64,000 bases of DNA, from positions 43,489 through 107,488 of the forward strand of contig NZ_SORW01000021.1 of NCBI RefSeq assembly GCF_004405105.1. The letters run 5' to 3'. The DNA is from Jeotgalibacillus sp. R-1-5s-1. GTDB lineage: Bacteria; Bacillota; Bacilli; Bacillales; Jeotgalibacillaceae. Positions 1-9,126 of this stretch are shown here, piece after piece (the first letter of the stretch is position 1; each line of letters opens with the position of its first letter). The notes under the pieces are model-generated. The model was not told the DNA's origin and did not search any database. It saw nothing but the letters and a program-made list of their open reading frames with translations. Position numbers and translations under genes: made by a program.

Positions 1-474
1 GCGATTATTACCGATGATGTGCGCTGGCTGCGCTGTGATATTAAGAGTCTGAACCTTCTCGGAAATCTGCTTGCTAAACAGGAAGCTGTTTCAAAAGGTG
101 GATTTGAAGCCGTTCTTCACCGCGATGGAACCGTAACGGAGGGCTCTTCTTCCAATGTGTTTATCATCTCAGACGATACATTATATACCCATCCCGCTAC
201 GAACCTGATTTTAAACGGGATCACACGCAGGGAGATCCTAAAGCTTTGTAAAGAAATCGGGCTTTCAGTGTCTGAGCAGTCATTTACCCTCGATGATCTG
301 GCTAAAGCAGACGAAGTGTTTATGGCCAGTACGACAGCAGAAGTAATGCCGCTCGTTCAACTCGATGAAACGCCGGTTGGAAATGGCAAGCCTGGTGAGT
401 GGACGCAAAAATTGCAGGCAGCTTTTGAAGAGGCTGTCCAGAAGCAATGCGGGTCACTTGCACAAACCATTTAA
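1..474 (+). CDS. dat: D-amino-acid aminotransferase, C-terminal part (5' end outside window)
   Basis: Fold-type IV PLP enzyme that moves the amino group between D-alanine and 2-oxoglutarate, supplying D-glutamate for peptidoglycan in the cytosol. The frame is open from base 1, so the gene starts left of the window; the GTG at 19 is internal. The 157 visible residues contain RWLRCDIKSLNLLG, whose Lys (visible residue 15) matches the PLP-binding lysine of the Bacillus enzyme, then the TEGSSSNVF loop and NGITRR, both typical of the D-AAT/branched-chain aminotransferase fold. A strong terminator follows 17 bases after the stop. Family assignment is firm; the N-terminal half cannot be judged. Confidence 0.95.
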   Translation, partial: AIITDDVRWLRCDIKSLNLLGNLLAKQEAVSKGGFEAVLHRDGTVTEGSSSNVFIISDDTLYTHPATNLILNGITRREILKLCKEIGLSVSEQSFTLDDLAKADEVFMASTTAEVMPLVQLDETPVGNGKPGEWTQKLQAAFEEAVQKQCGSLAQTI

Positions 475-490
475 TCCTGAATTTTTCCTG

Positions 491-521
491 CCCCCGGGAC
501 ACATTCTCCCGGGGGTTTTTT
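491..521 (+). terminator. Rho-independent terminator of dat
   Basis: Arms CCCCCGGGA and TCCCGGGGG (9 bp, 7-nt loop) followed by six T residues. Confidence 0.9.
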
Positions 522-561
522 GCATGTTCATGCTACGATAAAAGCTACAGGAGGGATGAAG

Positions 562-1518
562 ATGAATACATATCAAACAGTCATTGTCGGGGCAGGCTTA
601 ACGGGTATCACCGCTGCCAGGCAGCTTCAGGATAAAAGGGAAAACATTCTAATTATTGATAAAGGACGCAGTGTCGGCGGAAGAATGGCGACAAGAAGAA
701 TTGACGGAGGAAAAGCCGATCACGGTGCCCAGTTTTTCACAACAAGAACAGTAGCATTTAAACAAATTACTGCTGAATGGCTTGAAAAAGGCTGGATTAA
801 GCACTGGTTTGGAGATGATCATCCACGTTACGCGTCTGTTGATGGGATGAATGCACTTATGAAACGCTATGCAGAAGGGCTTCCTGCTGTGCTTGATAAA
901 AGAATCACAAGGATAAAGAAGCATGACAGTGGATATGAGCTGACGGACGAACAAGGGCAATCTGTTGCCATAGCAGAAAAGGTCATTCTCACAATGCCAA
1001 TACCGCAGATAACTGAGCTATTGGAGACGAGTGGAATGGATGTTGTTCCCGATTTAAAAAATGTTGACATGACACCTGTTGTTGCGGGATTGTTCTCATT
1101 TGAAACAACTCCGGCTTCTGAAAAAGGCAGAATTATTGGCGACTTTCATGAAGGCATCGACCGGATTATTGAACATAAAGAAAAAGGAATATCGGATACT
1201 CCGGTTGCAACGGTTTACATGACGGGAGAGTGGTCCAAAAAACATTTTGATCATGACGCAGAAGAGACATTGTCATACATCGAACAGCAGGCAGCTCCGT
1301 TTTTCGGAGAGACATCGATCAGAACACGTCAACTAAAAAAATGGCGTTACGCTGAAACGGTCAACCCGCTTAACACCTCAACGCTCAAGCTGGCTGTTGG
1401 ATTATGGGCGGCAGGAGACTCCTTTCTCCGCCCAGAAGACGAAGCAGGCACAACGCGGTGTGAAAGTGCTTATTTATCAGGGCTCGATGTAGCAGAGGCG
1501 GTTGTGAGGGAGCAGTAG
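562..1518 (+). CDS. NAD(P)/FAD-dependent oxidoreductase, renalase/amine-oxidase-like
   Basis: The N-terminus has a Rossmann FAD-binding motif (VGAGLTGITAA) and the second flavoprotein signature DKGRSVGGRMATRR, followed by GKADHGAQFFT, typical of the renalase-like branch (COG3380) of the flavin amine oxidases. The C-terminal WAAGDSF is the FAD-binding GD-type motif. A soluble flavoprotein of 318 residues is expected. The substrate cannot be read from sequence. I chose ATG 562 because the AGGAGGG at 549-555 lies at proper distance; the frame extends upstream to 520, but starts there would fall in or before the dat terminator. It is a single-gene unit, followed by a hairpin repeat element and the convergent cysteine-synthase-like gene. 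Confidence 0.85.
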   Translation: MNTYQTVIVGAGLTGITAARQLQDKRENILIIDKGRSVGGRMATRRIDGGKADHGAQFFTTRTVAFKQITAEWLEKGWIKHWFGDDHPRYASVDGMNALMKRYAEGLPAVLDKRITRIKKHDSGYELTDEQGQSVAIAEKVILTMPIPQITELLETSGMDVVPDLKNVDMTPVVAGLFSFETTPASEKGRIIGDFHEGIDRIIEHKEKGISDTPVATVYMTGEWSKKHFDHDAEETLSYIEQQAAPFFGETSIRTRQLKKWRYAETVNPLNTSTLKLAVGLWAAGDSFLRPEDEAGTTRCESAYLSGLDVAEAVVREQ

Positions 1519-1754
1519 ACGGTGCTGTTTTGATATATTAAGTAGGATCAGCGTCTTTGTGATGGAATGATTTTTTGAAAAGATGGAATCAAGTCCGGAA
1601 AAGAAAGAATAACTTTCAACAATGAAGGAATAATGAACAGCGTATTCGATCTGTTTTCATAATGGATTCACGGCATCATGAGGTTTTGTCAAACGGTTTA
1701 ATTCTGGCAAGTTTTTTAAACTTCCATATAATCATTACACTTTAATGTCAAAAA

Positions 1755-1991
1755 GGGTCGGATGCCCCCGGAGACTCCTACGGCAGAGGAGGGACAGGTG
1801 AAACCGTTGTGCGGAGCACAAGGGGTTCACCGCCCGGCCACCGAAAAGCGTAGGCGACTCGTCCAGCCCCGACAAGCATAAGGCGAAGATGAAAAGAGGG
1901 CTGACCTTCGCCCTCGTTCAGCTTTGACTTATGACCTCGAGGGGCTAGTCGCCGCAGCTAGACAATCGAAAGCGAAGGGGGCATCCGACCC
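1755..1991 (+). repeat. Intergenic hairpin element, copy 1 (long form)
   Basis: Perfect 15-bp outer arms GGGTCGGATGCCCCC (1755-1769) and GGGGGCATCCGACCC (1977-1991). Inside lies the core shared by all copies: GGAGACTCCT, GACAGGTGA, and a hairpin from GGTGAAACC to GGGTTCACC, then CGGCC and GAAAAGCG. This copy carries an insert of about 115 bases (1851-1965) with its own arms (GGCGAC / GTCGCC) and an inner stem GGCGAAG (1882-1888) / CTTCGCC (1906-1912). It lies between convergent genes. The rest of the 1519-2001 gap holds AT-rich sequence in which I see nothing. Confidence 0.9.
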
Positions 1992-2001
1992 GGTTATTAT
2001 A

Positions 2002-2937
2002 TTACTCCTCAAATCTAAAAACATCACTCGATAAATAACGCTCTCCTGTATCACAGGCAATAAAGATCACGATAGAATCCTCAGGCAGCGTTTCTGCGAC
2101 TTTCAAAGCGGCATAACAGGCTGCACCTGAAGATGGGCCAACAAGAATTCCTTCCTCACGGGCAAGTCTGCGTGTAATATCATAAGCATCATCATCTTCT
2201 ATTTTATGAATCTGATCATATACATCCTGATTTAAAATATCAGGGATAAAGCCCGGACTTGTGCCGACCAGTTTATGTTTTCCGGGTTTTCCTCCTGAAA
2301 GGACCGGTGACCCGGCAGGCTCAACAACGTGTACCTGGAGGTTATCGTATTTTTCTTTTAATGTTTCGCCAGTACCTGTAATCGTTCCGCCGGTTCCGGC
2401 CGTTGCGACAAAGGCACCAAGCGGCTTTCCGATATGTTCAACGGCTTCAATGATTTCGAGCGCAGTTGATGTACGATGCGCATCGGGGTTTGCAAAGTTT
2501 TCAAACTGCATTGGAACAAAGCTTCCTTCAATTTGCCCGGCCAGTTCATTGGCTTTTTTAATCGCGCCCGGCATTTTCTCATCACCCGGTGTTAATACGA
2601 CTTCTGCCCCGTAAGCCTTTAGCAGATTAATGCGTTCAGCGGTCATCGTATCAGGCATGACAAGGATCGAGCGGTAGCCTCTTGCGGCAGCGTTCATGGC
2701 AATTCCGATTCCTGTATTTCCGCTTGTCGGCTCAATAATGGTGGAGCCGGGTTTTAACATCCCTGATTTTTCAGCTTCAACAATCATATTAAAAGCAGCG
2801 CGGTCTTTTACGCTTTTACTTGGATTGTAAAATTCAAGCTTTGCATAGACCGTTGCCCCTTTTTCAGGCTGCAGCCTGTTTAATTTAACAAATGGAGTGT
2901 CTCCAATTAATTCAGCGATATTATTTACAACTCTCAT
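2002..2937 (-). CDS. ytkP: Cysteine synthase-like PLP enzyme (YtkP type)
   Basis: Fold-type II PLP enzyme of the O-acetylserine sulfhydrylase / cystathionine beta-synthase family, 311 residues. Visible motifs are KLEFYNPSKSVKDRAA (PLP lysine in SVKDR), EPTSGNTGIG (substrate loop) and GTGGTITGTG (PLP-phosphate loop), with VGPSSGAA near the C-terminus. The family would make cysteine from O-acetylserine and sulfide, or use related substrates. The next gene to the right (thpR/ytlP) is the same neighbour as for B. subtilis ytkP, but here the two are divergent. Start: ATG at 2937 has GAAAGGA exactly 8 bases upstream; the in-frame ATG at 2946 overlaps that ribosome-binding site and is rejected. Exact substrate is unproven. 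Confidence 0.88.
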   Translation of the reverse strand: MRVVNNIAELIGDTPFVKLNRLQPEKGATVYAKLEFYNPSKSVKDRAAFNMIVEAEKSGMLKPGSTIIEPTSGNTGIGIAMNAAARGYRSILVMPDTMTAERINLLKAYGAEVVLTPGDEKMPGAIKKANELAGQIEGSFVPMQFENFANPDAHRTSTALEIIEAVEHIGKPLGAFVATAGTGGTITGTGETLKEKYDNLQVHVVEPAGSPVLSGGKPGKHKLVGTSPGFIPDILNQDVYDQIHKIEDDDAYDITRRLAREEGILVGPSSGAACYAALKVAETLPEDSIVIFIACDTGERYLSSDVFRFEE

Positions 2938-3167
2938 CACGGTCATCCTTTCAACTGCACATTGTGATTTTATTCTACATTTAACGTCAGCGGGATTCAA
3001 TGATCAGGCATTCATCATCATTGCTATTCCTGGCGGTGTGATCGTTGTATAATGACGGTAATAATAAAAGGTGATGAATGGTAAAATAAACTGTCCGCAA
3101 GGATCGGACTTTTTTGCCGATAATAAAGTAAAGAGTGTTGCAGCAAATGAGAATGGAGCGTGTATGC

Positions 3168-3710
3168 ATGGAGCCTCATTATTTTCTGGCAGTCAGCCTG
3201 ACGAAACCTGCAAGGGAGCATCTAGCTTTACAACAGGAGGAATGGAAGAAAATATACTCATTTAAAAAATGGACTCATCCTGAGGACTTTCATCTTACAC
3301 TGAGCTTTCTAGGGTCTGCTGATTCAAGCTTTCTTGAGCAGTTTAAAAACCGGTTACAGGAAAAATTGCCGGTTTATCACTCATTTGAAGTTGTAGTACG
3401 GGAAGTAGGTACTTTCGGGCATTCTCTTAAACCGAGGATATTATGGGCAGGACCTGAAGCTTCTGACTCTCTTCAACAGCTGTATGAGGGTGTGCAGCTG
3501 AGTCTTGAAGAGGCAGGGAGAAAACGTGAAAACAGACCGTTCAGGCCACATATTACGGTGGCAAAGAAATGGGATCATCAGGAATCGATTACCCTTAAGC
3601 AGGATCTTTTACCATTTATACTAGAGGTGAAAGATATTGTTTTATATCAGATTTTTCCTGAGAAAACGCCAAGATATAAAGGTGTTTGGAACTATAAACT
3701 CATGAGTTAA
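3168..3710 (+). CDS. thpR: RNA 2',3'-cyclic phosphodiesterase (2H family)
   Basis: Two-histidine (2H) phosphoesterase of the LigT/ThpR/YtlP family, which opens 2',3'-cyclic phosphate ends of RNA. The two HxTx signatures that define the active site are both present: HLT at residues 42-44 and HIT at 128-130. Length of 180 residues is normal. The start at 3168 (MEPHYFLAV) is preceded by a GGAG at 3155-3158; upstream in-frame starts exist but lack a better ribosome-binding site. It heads a tight run with the YtlQ-like gene and the lipid kinase (gap of 15 bases, then a 4-base overlap), so these three are probably co-transcribed. Confidence 0.88.
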   Translation: MEPHYFLAVSLTKPAREHLALQQEEWKKIYSFKKWTHPEDFHLTLSFLGSADSSFLEQFKNRLQEKLPVYHSFEVVVREVGTFGHSLKPRILWAGPEASDSLQQLYEGVQLSLEEAGRKRENRPFRPHITVAKKWDHQESITLKQDLLPFILEVKDIVLYQIFPEKTPRYKGVWNYKLMS

Positions 3711-3725
3711 GAAGGAGGAGACTAA

Positions 3726-4709
3726 GTGGCTCAGCTGATTAAGCTTCAGGATTACGTTTCAAGATATGAGAGAGATATGATCCGCTATCCTTCACAATAC
3801 GTCCGGTTGAAAAAACAGCAATGGAACAAGCTGAAGGAACAATGGGAAGACGGCGGGATTTTTTTGAACGAAGATGAATTTAATCAGTTCAAAGAAGAGG
3901 TTGAGGGTAAAAGCACGCTGTTTGACCGATTTAAGAAGATATGGGTGAAAAATGAATCGCAGGAGGAAGTGGAGGGGGAGGATGCACCTCAGGATGATGA
4001 TTCCTTCCGTTTTGAGCCTTCTGTCTATTACCGTCCGGAAACGATCGAAGACCTGAAACATCTGTATCTCGATCAGCTTTTTCATTTTCAGCTAAAATGG
4101 GCGAGCTCCACTTTGACTGAAAAATCGTACATAGATGCAAAATACACCAGGGATGAAAAGCTGAAATACTTTTTACAGCGCTTCCCTGATACGTTTTTGT
4201 TGATGTATGAACCGGTGATGCTGTTGAAAAAAGCACCGGTTGAGCTGGAGATTCTTTTATTTACACCTACAGATCTGTGGTGTATCTCTATTCTTGAAGA
4301 GGCGAATGATGCTGTATTTGTAGGATCAATGGATCGATTCTGGAAAGTGAAGCATGGTGATAAAGAGCACTCATTGCTCAGTCCGATACTCTCATTAGAC
4401 CGGACAGAATCTATTATTAAAACGATTTTTGCCAAAGCAGAAGTAGACTTTTCAGTTAAGAAAGCTATCATGTCAAGAAACGGATATCTTGATTTCCCTG
4501 ATGTACCTTATGGCTATCGTCTTCTTGATAAACGAACCGTCAATCAGTGGCATGAATCTCAGAAAAACATGGGTTCGCCGTTTAAGCATATGCAAATGAA
4601 AGCAGCAAAAGCGCTGATCGATTATACACAGACAACCTCTGTCAGAAGGATGCAGTGGAGTGAGTCGGAACAGGATGAAAACGAACTGCTGATGGATCCG
4701 GAAGAATGA
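3726..4709 (+). CDS. ytlQ: Conserved protein of unknown function (YtlQ-like)
   Basis: A 327-residue soluble protein with no membrane segment and no catalytic motif that I recognise. It is rich in Trp, Phe, Asp and Lys, has an acidic stretch near residues 77-93 (EEVEGEDAPQDDD) and an acidic C-terminus. The name rests on position between thpR and the diacylglycerol-kinase-like gene, as for B. subtilis ytlQ, and on similar length. Start is GTG at 3726, preceded by a strong AAGGAGGAG. Its stop overlaps the start of the next gene by 4 bases (ATGA), indicating translational coupling. Confidence 0.75.
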   Translation: MAQLIKLQDYVSRYERDMIRYPSQYVRLKKQQWNKLKEQWEDGGIFLNEDEFNQFKEEVEGKSTLFDRFKKIWVKNESQEEVEGEDAPQDDDSFRFEPSVYYRPETIEDLKHLYLDQLFHFQLKWASSTLTEKSYIDAKYTRDEKLKYFLQRFPDTFLLMYEPVMLLKKAPVELEILLFTPTDLWCISILEEANDAVFVGSMDRFWKVKHGDKEHSLLSPILSLDRTESIIKTIFAKAEVDFSVKKAIMSRNGYLDFPDVPYGYRLLDKRTVNQWHESQKNMGSPFKHMQMKAAKALIDYTQTTSVRRMQWSESEQDENELLMDPEE

Positions 4710-5644
4710 AAACAATCTTTGTGTTAAATCCTCAGGCAGGTGGAGGTAAGGCTGGTCCTTCACTTCTGGAGGTGCTTAACCGCTATCAAAATGAGCTTGT
4801 AGAAATCTGGGTGACCACATCAGCTGGAGACGCCAGGAAGCGAACGGAAGCCTGGTGCCGTCTGAATCGGGAGACTGCAGTGCTTTTTGCTGTGATGGGC
4901 GGAGATGGGACGATGAACGAGGTTTTTGACGGAGCATCCATACATAGCCAGGCTTACTTTACCTCTATCCCTGCAGGATCGGGGAATGATTTTGCGAGAT
5001 ATTTCAGTTGGGTACCGCTTTCTGAAACGGGGATCAAGAGAATCATAGAATGGGATGAAACGTCAACGTCCCATGAATCGATTGCATTTCAGGCTAATGA
5101 AAATGGATATGCGGTCAGCAATCTAGGTGCGGGTTTTGATGCTGAAGTAGCCTGGCTTGCCAACCGCTCAAAGTTGAAAAAACAGCTGAACCGGCTTTCA
5201 CTTGGAAAGCTAGTCTATGTTGTGTTTTTGATCCGATGTCTGTTTACGTTTAAACCATTTACACTGATAGCGGAGCTTGATGGGCAGCCTGTCTCCTTTG
5301 AAAAAGTCTGGTTTGTCACGATTTCCAATCAGCCTTACTTTGGTGGAGGGATGCGGATTGCGCCGAATGCAGATTCCATGGATGAGAAGCTTGACGTGAC
5401 TGTTGTTCACGGTCTGTCAGTCATCAAATTTCTGACGGTGTTTTTGAGTGTTTTCAAAGGTGCACATATCCGCTTTAAGGAAGTACATACAGCTAAAGTA
5501 AAGAAAATTGAACTGACTCTCTCCCATCATGTACGTCTTCATGCAGATGGTGAGGATAAAGGGAAAATTGGACCGGATGCCAAGCTTTTCGCACAGGTGG
5601 CTGCAAAAACGTTGAAAATAGCGGATTTCAGAGATGGGTCTTGA
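4706..5644 (+). CDS. ytlR: Diacylglycerol kinase-family lipid kinase (YtlR)
   Basis: DAGK catalytic-domain protein of 312 residues that phosphorylates a lipid, probably diacylglycerol or a related sphingoid-like substrate, with ATP. The nucleotide-binding signatures are clear: NPQAGGGK at residues 8-15, MGGDGTMNE at 64-72 and PAGSGNDFAR around 91. The second domain has the usual all-beta pattern with GGGMRIAPNA. It is related to DgkB but more like YtlR by context. ATG overlaps the YtlQ-like stop. A weak terminator follows at 5678. Confidence 0.85.
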   Translation: MKTIFVLNPQAGGGKAGPSLLEVLNRYQNELVEIWVTTSAGDARKRTEAWCRLNRETAVLFAVMGGDGTMNEVFDGASIHSQAYFTSIPAGSGNDFARYFSWVPLSETGIKRIIEWDETSTSHESIAFQANENGYAVSNLGAGFDAEVAWLANRSKLKKQLNRLSLGKLVYVVFLIRCLFTFKPFTLIAELDGQPVSFEKVWFVTISNQPYFGGGMRIAPNADSMDEKLDVTVVHGLSVIKFLTVFLSVFKGAHIRFKEVHTAKVKKIELTLSHHVRLHADGEDKGKIGPDAKLFAQVAAKTLKIADFRDGS

Positions 5645-5677
5645 CGAAACCCATCAATTAACGATAAAATCTGCATA

Positions 5678-5715
5678 AGATAGCTATTGTTTATGTAAGC
5701 AGCAGCTATCTTTTT
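5678..5715 (+). terminator. Terminator of the thpR-ytlQ-ytlR unit
   Basis: Arms AAGATAGCT (5678-5686) and AGCTATCTT (5704-5712) with a 17-nt loop and a T run. Confidence 0.6.
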
Positions 5716-5767
5716 CTGTTCTGTAAAATGAGTAAAAGAAATGACTCAACATTAGTAGGTGAGTGAA

Positions 5768-6571
5768 TTGGAACATCTGTTTGATCAGGAATGGGAGATT
5801 ATGTCCGCTGGTGGAGCGTCGGGTGAAGCTTTTTTCGCACGCTATCACGAGCAGAAGTTATTTCTTAAGCGCAATTCATCCCCTTTTCTTGCCGTGTTGT
5901 CTGCTGAAGGAATTGTTCCCCGGCTGAAATGGACAAAGAGGCTTGAAAATGGCGATGTCATTACGGCTCAGCATTGGCTGAACGGCCGTGAGTTAAAAGC
6001 GCAGGAGATGAATGGTCCCCGTATCGCAAAAATGCTGAAAAAAATTCATAGCTCCAAGCCGTTAACCTCTATGCTGCGTCGTTTAGGAAAAGAACCGTAT
6101 GCCCCTTCATTAATGCTTGAAGAGGTGGTATCCACACTGGACACGGAATTAACTTTTTTAAAGCCGGTCAGGGAAGCACTCGACTTTTTAAACCGGCACA
6201 TAGATGATCTAACAACGGAGAATTTTGCTGTTTGTCACGGAGATGTCAACCACAATAACTGGCTGCTCTCTGAAATTGACGAACTGTTTTTGATTGACTG
6301 GGATGGTGCGATGCTTGCAGATCCAGCAGTCGATATTGGAATGCTGCTATACTGGTATGTGCCCGAAGCTGAATGGGCAGATTGGATGGCTGACTACGGA
6401 GAAGAACTGACAGGTGAATTCCGTCTCCGTATGAAATGGTATGTCGTATGCCAGGCCCTCATAATGCTCCAGTGGCAAAAAGATAAAGGCCGGCTTCATG
6501 ACGTCACGAAATGGATGAATTTCCTTCAACGCTGTTTTCAGACAGCATGGGTTCATGAAAATAAAAAATAG
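5768..6571 (+). CDS. ytmP: Aminoglycoside phosphotransferase-like kinase (YtmP)
   Basis: Protein-kinase-like fold of the APH/choline-kinase family. The catalytic loop VCHGDVNHNNWLL and metal-binding LIDWDGAMLADPAVDIG are both intact, so an active small-molecule kinase is likely; the substrate is unknown. It sits before trmB as in B. subtilis. Start: TTG at 5768 has AGGTGAG just upstream, whereas GTG at 5759 has no ribosome-binding site; the difference is three residues. Length is 267 residues from the TTG. Confidence 0.85.
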   Translation: MEHLFDQEWEIMSAGGASGEAFFARYHEQKLFLKRNSSPFLAVLSAEGIVPRLKWTKRLENGDVITAQHWLNGRELKAQEMNGPRIAKMLKKIHSSKPLTSMLRRLGKEPYAPSLMLEEVVSTLDTELTFLKPVREALDFLNRHIDDLTTENFAVCHGDVNHNNWLLSEIDELFLIDWDGAMLADPAVDIGMLLYWYVPEAEWADWMADYGEELTGEFRLRMKWYVVCQALIMLQWQKDKGRLHDVTKWMNFLQRCFQTAWVHENKK

Positions 6572-6616
6572 CCTGGTGCCTTTCTGGGAAACTGGAAATC
6601 ATCAAGGCTATTTTTT
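6563..6616 (+). terminator. Terminator of ytmP
   Basis: AAAAAATAGCCT and AGGCTATTTTTT form 12-bp arms around a 30-nt loop. The left arm overlaps the last codons of ytmP. The long loop lowers certainty. Confidence 0.5.
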
Positions 6617-6672
6617 ATGCACAGCTTTTTATAAAAAAATGCTGATATCAGCAATTGGATAAGGAGAAAGCA

Positions 6673-7311
6673 ATGAGAACACGTAATAAACCATGGGCAA
6701 AAGACCGTTTAGATGAATTTCCTTCTATTGTTCCGGCAATTCCTCAGGAACACAAAGGAAAATGGAATGCTGTTTTTGGCAACGACAATCCTATCCATAT
6801 CGAGGTTGGTATGGGGAAAGGCCAATTCATTACAGGAATGGCCGTGCAAAATCCGGATGTCAACTATATCGGCATTGAGCTGTCTGAAAGTGTTGCGGTT
6901 GTGGCATTGGACAAAATGATTGAAGCTGATGTGCCAAACGTAAAGCTTCTGACGATCAACGCTGAAATCCTGGCTGACGTATTTGAGCCAGGTGAGGTTG
7001 ACCGAGTGTATCTTAACTTTTCAGATCCATGGCCAAAAACCCGTCATGAGAAACGCCGTCTGACATTTAAGAAGTTTCTTGATTTGTATAAAACGGTGCT
7101 TCCTGAAAATGGGGAGATTCATTTTAAGACAGATAATCGCGGACTATTTGAGTATTCGCTTTGGAGTTTTTCGCAGTATGGCATGCTGCTCAAATATGTA
7201 AGTCTGGATCTTCATAAGAGTGATTTTGAGGGTAATATTATGACAGAGTATGAAGAGAAGTTTTCGGCTAAAGGTCAGCCGATTTACCGTTGTGAAGTGC
7301 AGTATCAGTAA
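6673..7311 (+). CDS. trmB: tRNA (guanine-N7-)-methyltransferase
   Basis: SAM-dependent class I methyltransferase that makes m7G46 in tRNA. The SAM-binding motif [10 protein letters not shown], the acidic GIELSES loop, and the TrmB signature [16 protein letters not shown] are all present. Length is 212 residues, the family norm (about 213). Start ATG 6673 is 6 bases after AAGGAGAA; the upstream in-frame TTG at 6655 would add an unrelated hexapeptide. It lies in the conserved ytmP-trmB-ytnP order. Confidence 0.96.
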   Translation: MRTRNKPWAKDRLDEFPSIVPAIPQEHKGKWNAVFGNDNPIHIEVGMGKGQFITGMAVQNPDVNYIGIELSESVAVVALDKMIEADVPNVKLLTINAEILADVFEPGEVDRVYLNFSDPWPKTRHEKRRLTFKKFLDLYKTVLPENGEIHFKTDNRGLFEYSLWSFSQYGMLLKYVSLDLHKSDFEGNIMTEYEEKFSAKGQPIYRCEVQYQ

Positions 7312-7390
7312 TAAAGAGCCGGGCTCGACTAATCCCTCGCTTCCATCATAGGAGTGTATGGGTGAGTCGGGCTATTTGTATATGAGCAAC

Positions 7391-7404
7391 TGAGCAAGCG
7401 CTCA
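7391..7404. promoter_or_regulatory. Small palindrome upstream of the lactonase gene, possible operator
   Basis: TGAGC AAGC GCTCA is a perfect 5-bp inverted repeat about 55 bases before the lactonase start; an extended -10 like sequence (TGTTAAAAT, 7421-7429) lies between. Symmetry resembles sites of TetR-type regulators, but no regulator is assigned. Confidence 0.3.
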
Positions 7405-7458
7405 TTTTTCATACTGTTTATGTTAAAATGAAAACGTATACATAAGGAGGGGATGGAG

Positions 7459-8313
7459 TTGGATTCTTTTACTTTTGGTGATTGGACTTTGTATTGGCTT
7501 GATGGGGGTATTACAAACATGGACGGAGGGGCGATGTTTGGGGTTGTGCCAAAGCCGCTTTGGTCACGAAAATACCCGGTTAATGAGCTTAACCAGATCG
7601 AGCTTGTGACAGAGCCGTTACTGATCCGAACAGGTGAACGGAATCTGCTGATTGATTCAGGCGTCGGATACGGTAAGCTCGATGACAAGAAAAAAAGGAA
7701 TTACGGGGTTACCAGGGAAGCTGCTTTGGATCAATCATTGAAGGAGCTGGGGCTTACGCTTGAGGATATTGATACGGTTTTAATGACACATATGCATTTT
7801 GATCATGCAGGCGGTTTAACCGGCATTACTGATGGTCACCTGTATTCAGTGTTCCCGAATGCGGATATTTACACATCAGAGATAGAATGGAATGAATTGA
7901 GAAATCCGAATATCAGATCACGTAATACATATTGGAAAGAAAACTGGGAGCCGGTTCAGGAGCAGGTGAAAACTTTTGAAAAAGAGATAGAGATTTTGAC
8001 CGGCATCAAAATGATCCATACAGGCGGACACAGTGACGGACACTCCATCGTTGTTCTTGAACAGCATGGAGAAACCATTGTTCATATGGCTGATCTCATG
8101 CCAACCCACGCCCACCAGAACCCTTTATGGGTGCTTGCCTATGACGATTACCCAATGACCAGCGTCTTCGCTAAAGAACACTGGGTGAAAAAAGGACTGG
8201 CAGAAGGCTGGTGGTTCAGCTTCTACCACGACGCCATCTACCGCATGATCAAATGGGATCCATCAGGCAAAGAAGTAGCAGACTCCCTAAAAAGAACTGC
8301 TTTCAAGGACTAA
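7459..8313 (+). CDS. ytnP: Metallo-beta-lactamase-fold lactonase (YtnP)
   Basis: Member of the metallo-beta-lactamase superfamily related to N-acyl-homoserine-lactone lactonases; B. subtilis YtnP is a quorum-quenching lactonase. The zinc-binding motif HMHFDH is present around residues 111-116, followed by AGG. Further metal ligands are plausible in [10 protein letters not shown] and [10 protein letters not shown]. Length is 284 residues, with no signal peptide, so it is cytosolic. Start: AGGAGG at 7445-7450 is 8 bases before TTG 7459 but only 2 bases before ATG 7453, so I prefer TTG (MDSFTFGDW); ATG 7453 would add two residues. Confidence 0.88.
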   Translation: MDSFTFGDWTLYWLDGGITNMDGGAMFGVVPKPLWSRKYPVNELNQIELVTEPLLIRTGERNLLIDSGVGYGKLDDKKKRNYGVTREAALDQSLKELGLTLEDIDTVLMTHMHFDHAGGLTGITDGHLYSVFPNADIYTSEIEWNELRNPNIRSRNTYWKENWEPVQEQVKTFEKEIEILTGIKMIHTGGHSDGHSIVVLEQHGETIVHMADLMPTHAHQNPLWVLAYDDYPMTSVFAKEHWVKKGLAEGWWFSFYHDAIYRMIKWDPSGKEVADSLKRTAFKD

Positions 8314-8386
8314 TAGATCTTTTAAACAATTAGACTGAACAGCGCGCTTTGCCCTTATTGTTTTCTTTCTGAAAATGATCATCAGA

Positions 8387-8499
8387 GGGACGGGTCGCAT
8401 CCGAAGACTCCTATGGCGGAAAGGGACAGGTGAAACCATTGTGCGCAGCACAAGGGGTTCACCGCCCGGCCATGGAAAGCGAAGGATGCGACCCGTCCC
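8387..8499 (+). repeat. Intergenic hairpin element, copy 2 (short form)
   Basis: Perfect 16-bp outer arms GGGACGGGTCGCATCC and GGATGCGACCCGTCCC, with the shared core between them: GACTCCTATGGC pairing with GCCATGG, then GGTGAAACC / GGGTTCACC. It is followed by GTTTTTG. It lies in the gap 8314-8638 between the convergent ytnP and ytzB genes. The rest of the gap holds the ytzB terminator and otherwise nothing recognisable. Confidence 0.9.
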
Positions 8500-8596
8500 G
8501 TTTTTGCTTCGTAATGTCTGTTAATGTTAATCAGCTTCGGGACCGTGCGGCCGCGCAGGATGCGTCTCCGTCCGGCTTTTAACAAGCTTCTCAAAC

Positions 8597-8633
8597 TCAA
8601 AAAGAGACTGGAACAAACCGTTCCAGTCTCTTT
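8597..8633 (-). terminator. Terminator of ytzB (possibly bidirectional)
   Basis: Arms AAAGAGACTGGAAC and GTTCCAGTCTCTTT are a perfect 14-bp inverted repeat with a 5-nt loop; read on the minus strand it ends in a T run. Confidence 0.85.
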
Positions 8634-8638
8634 AGCAT

Positions 8639-8953
8639 TTATGAGATTTTGTAAATATCCATCACTGTACCGGTCTTTGAGTCCGCAATAAACTCAAACT
8701 GCTCAAGATCACTTCCCTGATGACGGGAAATGCCCCCACGGTAGACTTTATTTTTTACACCCATCACTTCATGCTCTTCAGGATTCATCTGAATCCAGGA
8801 GCCATCGATTGGGCCCTGCTTCTTAAATTGTGTTTTTACATCATTCAACACTTTGTCAGCAGATACTGAAACGGTTTGAGCAGCGCTTTTACTGATAAGA
8901 ACACCTGCTGCCAGCCCAACTGCTGCACCAATTGATACATCTTTCCAGTTCAT
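8639..8953 (-). CDS. ytzB: Small PepSY-domain protein (YtzB-like)
   Basis: 104 residues: a short hydrophobic N-terminal segment (about residues 6-24, GAAVGLAAGVL) followed by a PepSY-like domain ending in EFIADSKTGTVMDIYKIS. PepSY domains often inhibit or modulate peptidases, and the next gene is a peptidase on the other strand. That link is inference. Start ATG 8953 is 8 bases after GGAGGTGA; two in-frame GTG codons nearer that site are less well spaced. The symbol rests on length and position beside ytoP. Confidence 0.7.
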   Translation of the reverse strand: MNWKDVSIGAAVGLAAGVLISKSAAQTVSVSADKVLNDVKTQFKKQGPIDGSWIQMNPEEHEVMGVKNKVYRGGISRHQGSDLEQFEFIADSKTGTVMDIYKIS

Positions 8954-9126
8954 GTTCACTTTCACCTCCGGACCGTTCTTTTATCAGTATAGCGGATCGG
9001 CTCTTTATCTGCATCTCTCTTTTCCAATTTTGACAAATTAGTTGTTCCATTGTGGCAAGAGGAGTGAAAGTTCTGTAAAATAAACGTTAGTTGTTTCGAC
9101 ACACGACAGAAAGGAAGTTATACATA

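Noticed and set aside
520..561. Upstream extension of the FAD oxidoreductase start
   Set aside because: It would start at the dat terminator T run and lacks a ribosome-binding site; ATG 562 has AGGAGGG.
2261..2614. 117-codon open frame antisense to the cysteine-synthase-like gene
   Set aside because: Shadow frame; the opposite strand carries intact PLP-enzyme motifs throughout.
7319..7372. Hairpin after trmB as a terminator
   Set aside because: Arms are imperfect (GGCTCGACT / AGTCGGGCT), the loop is long, and there is no T run.
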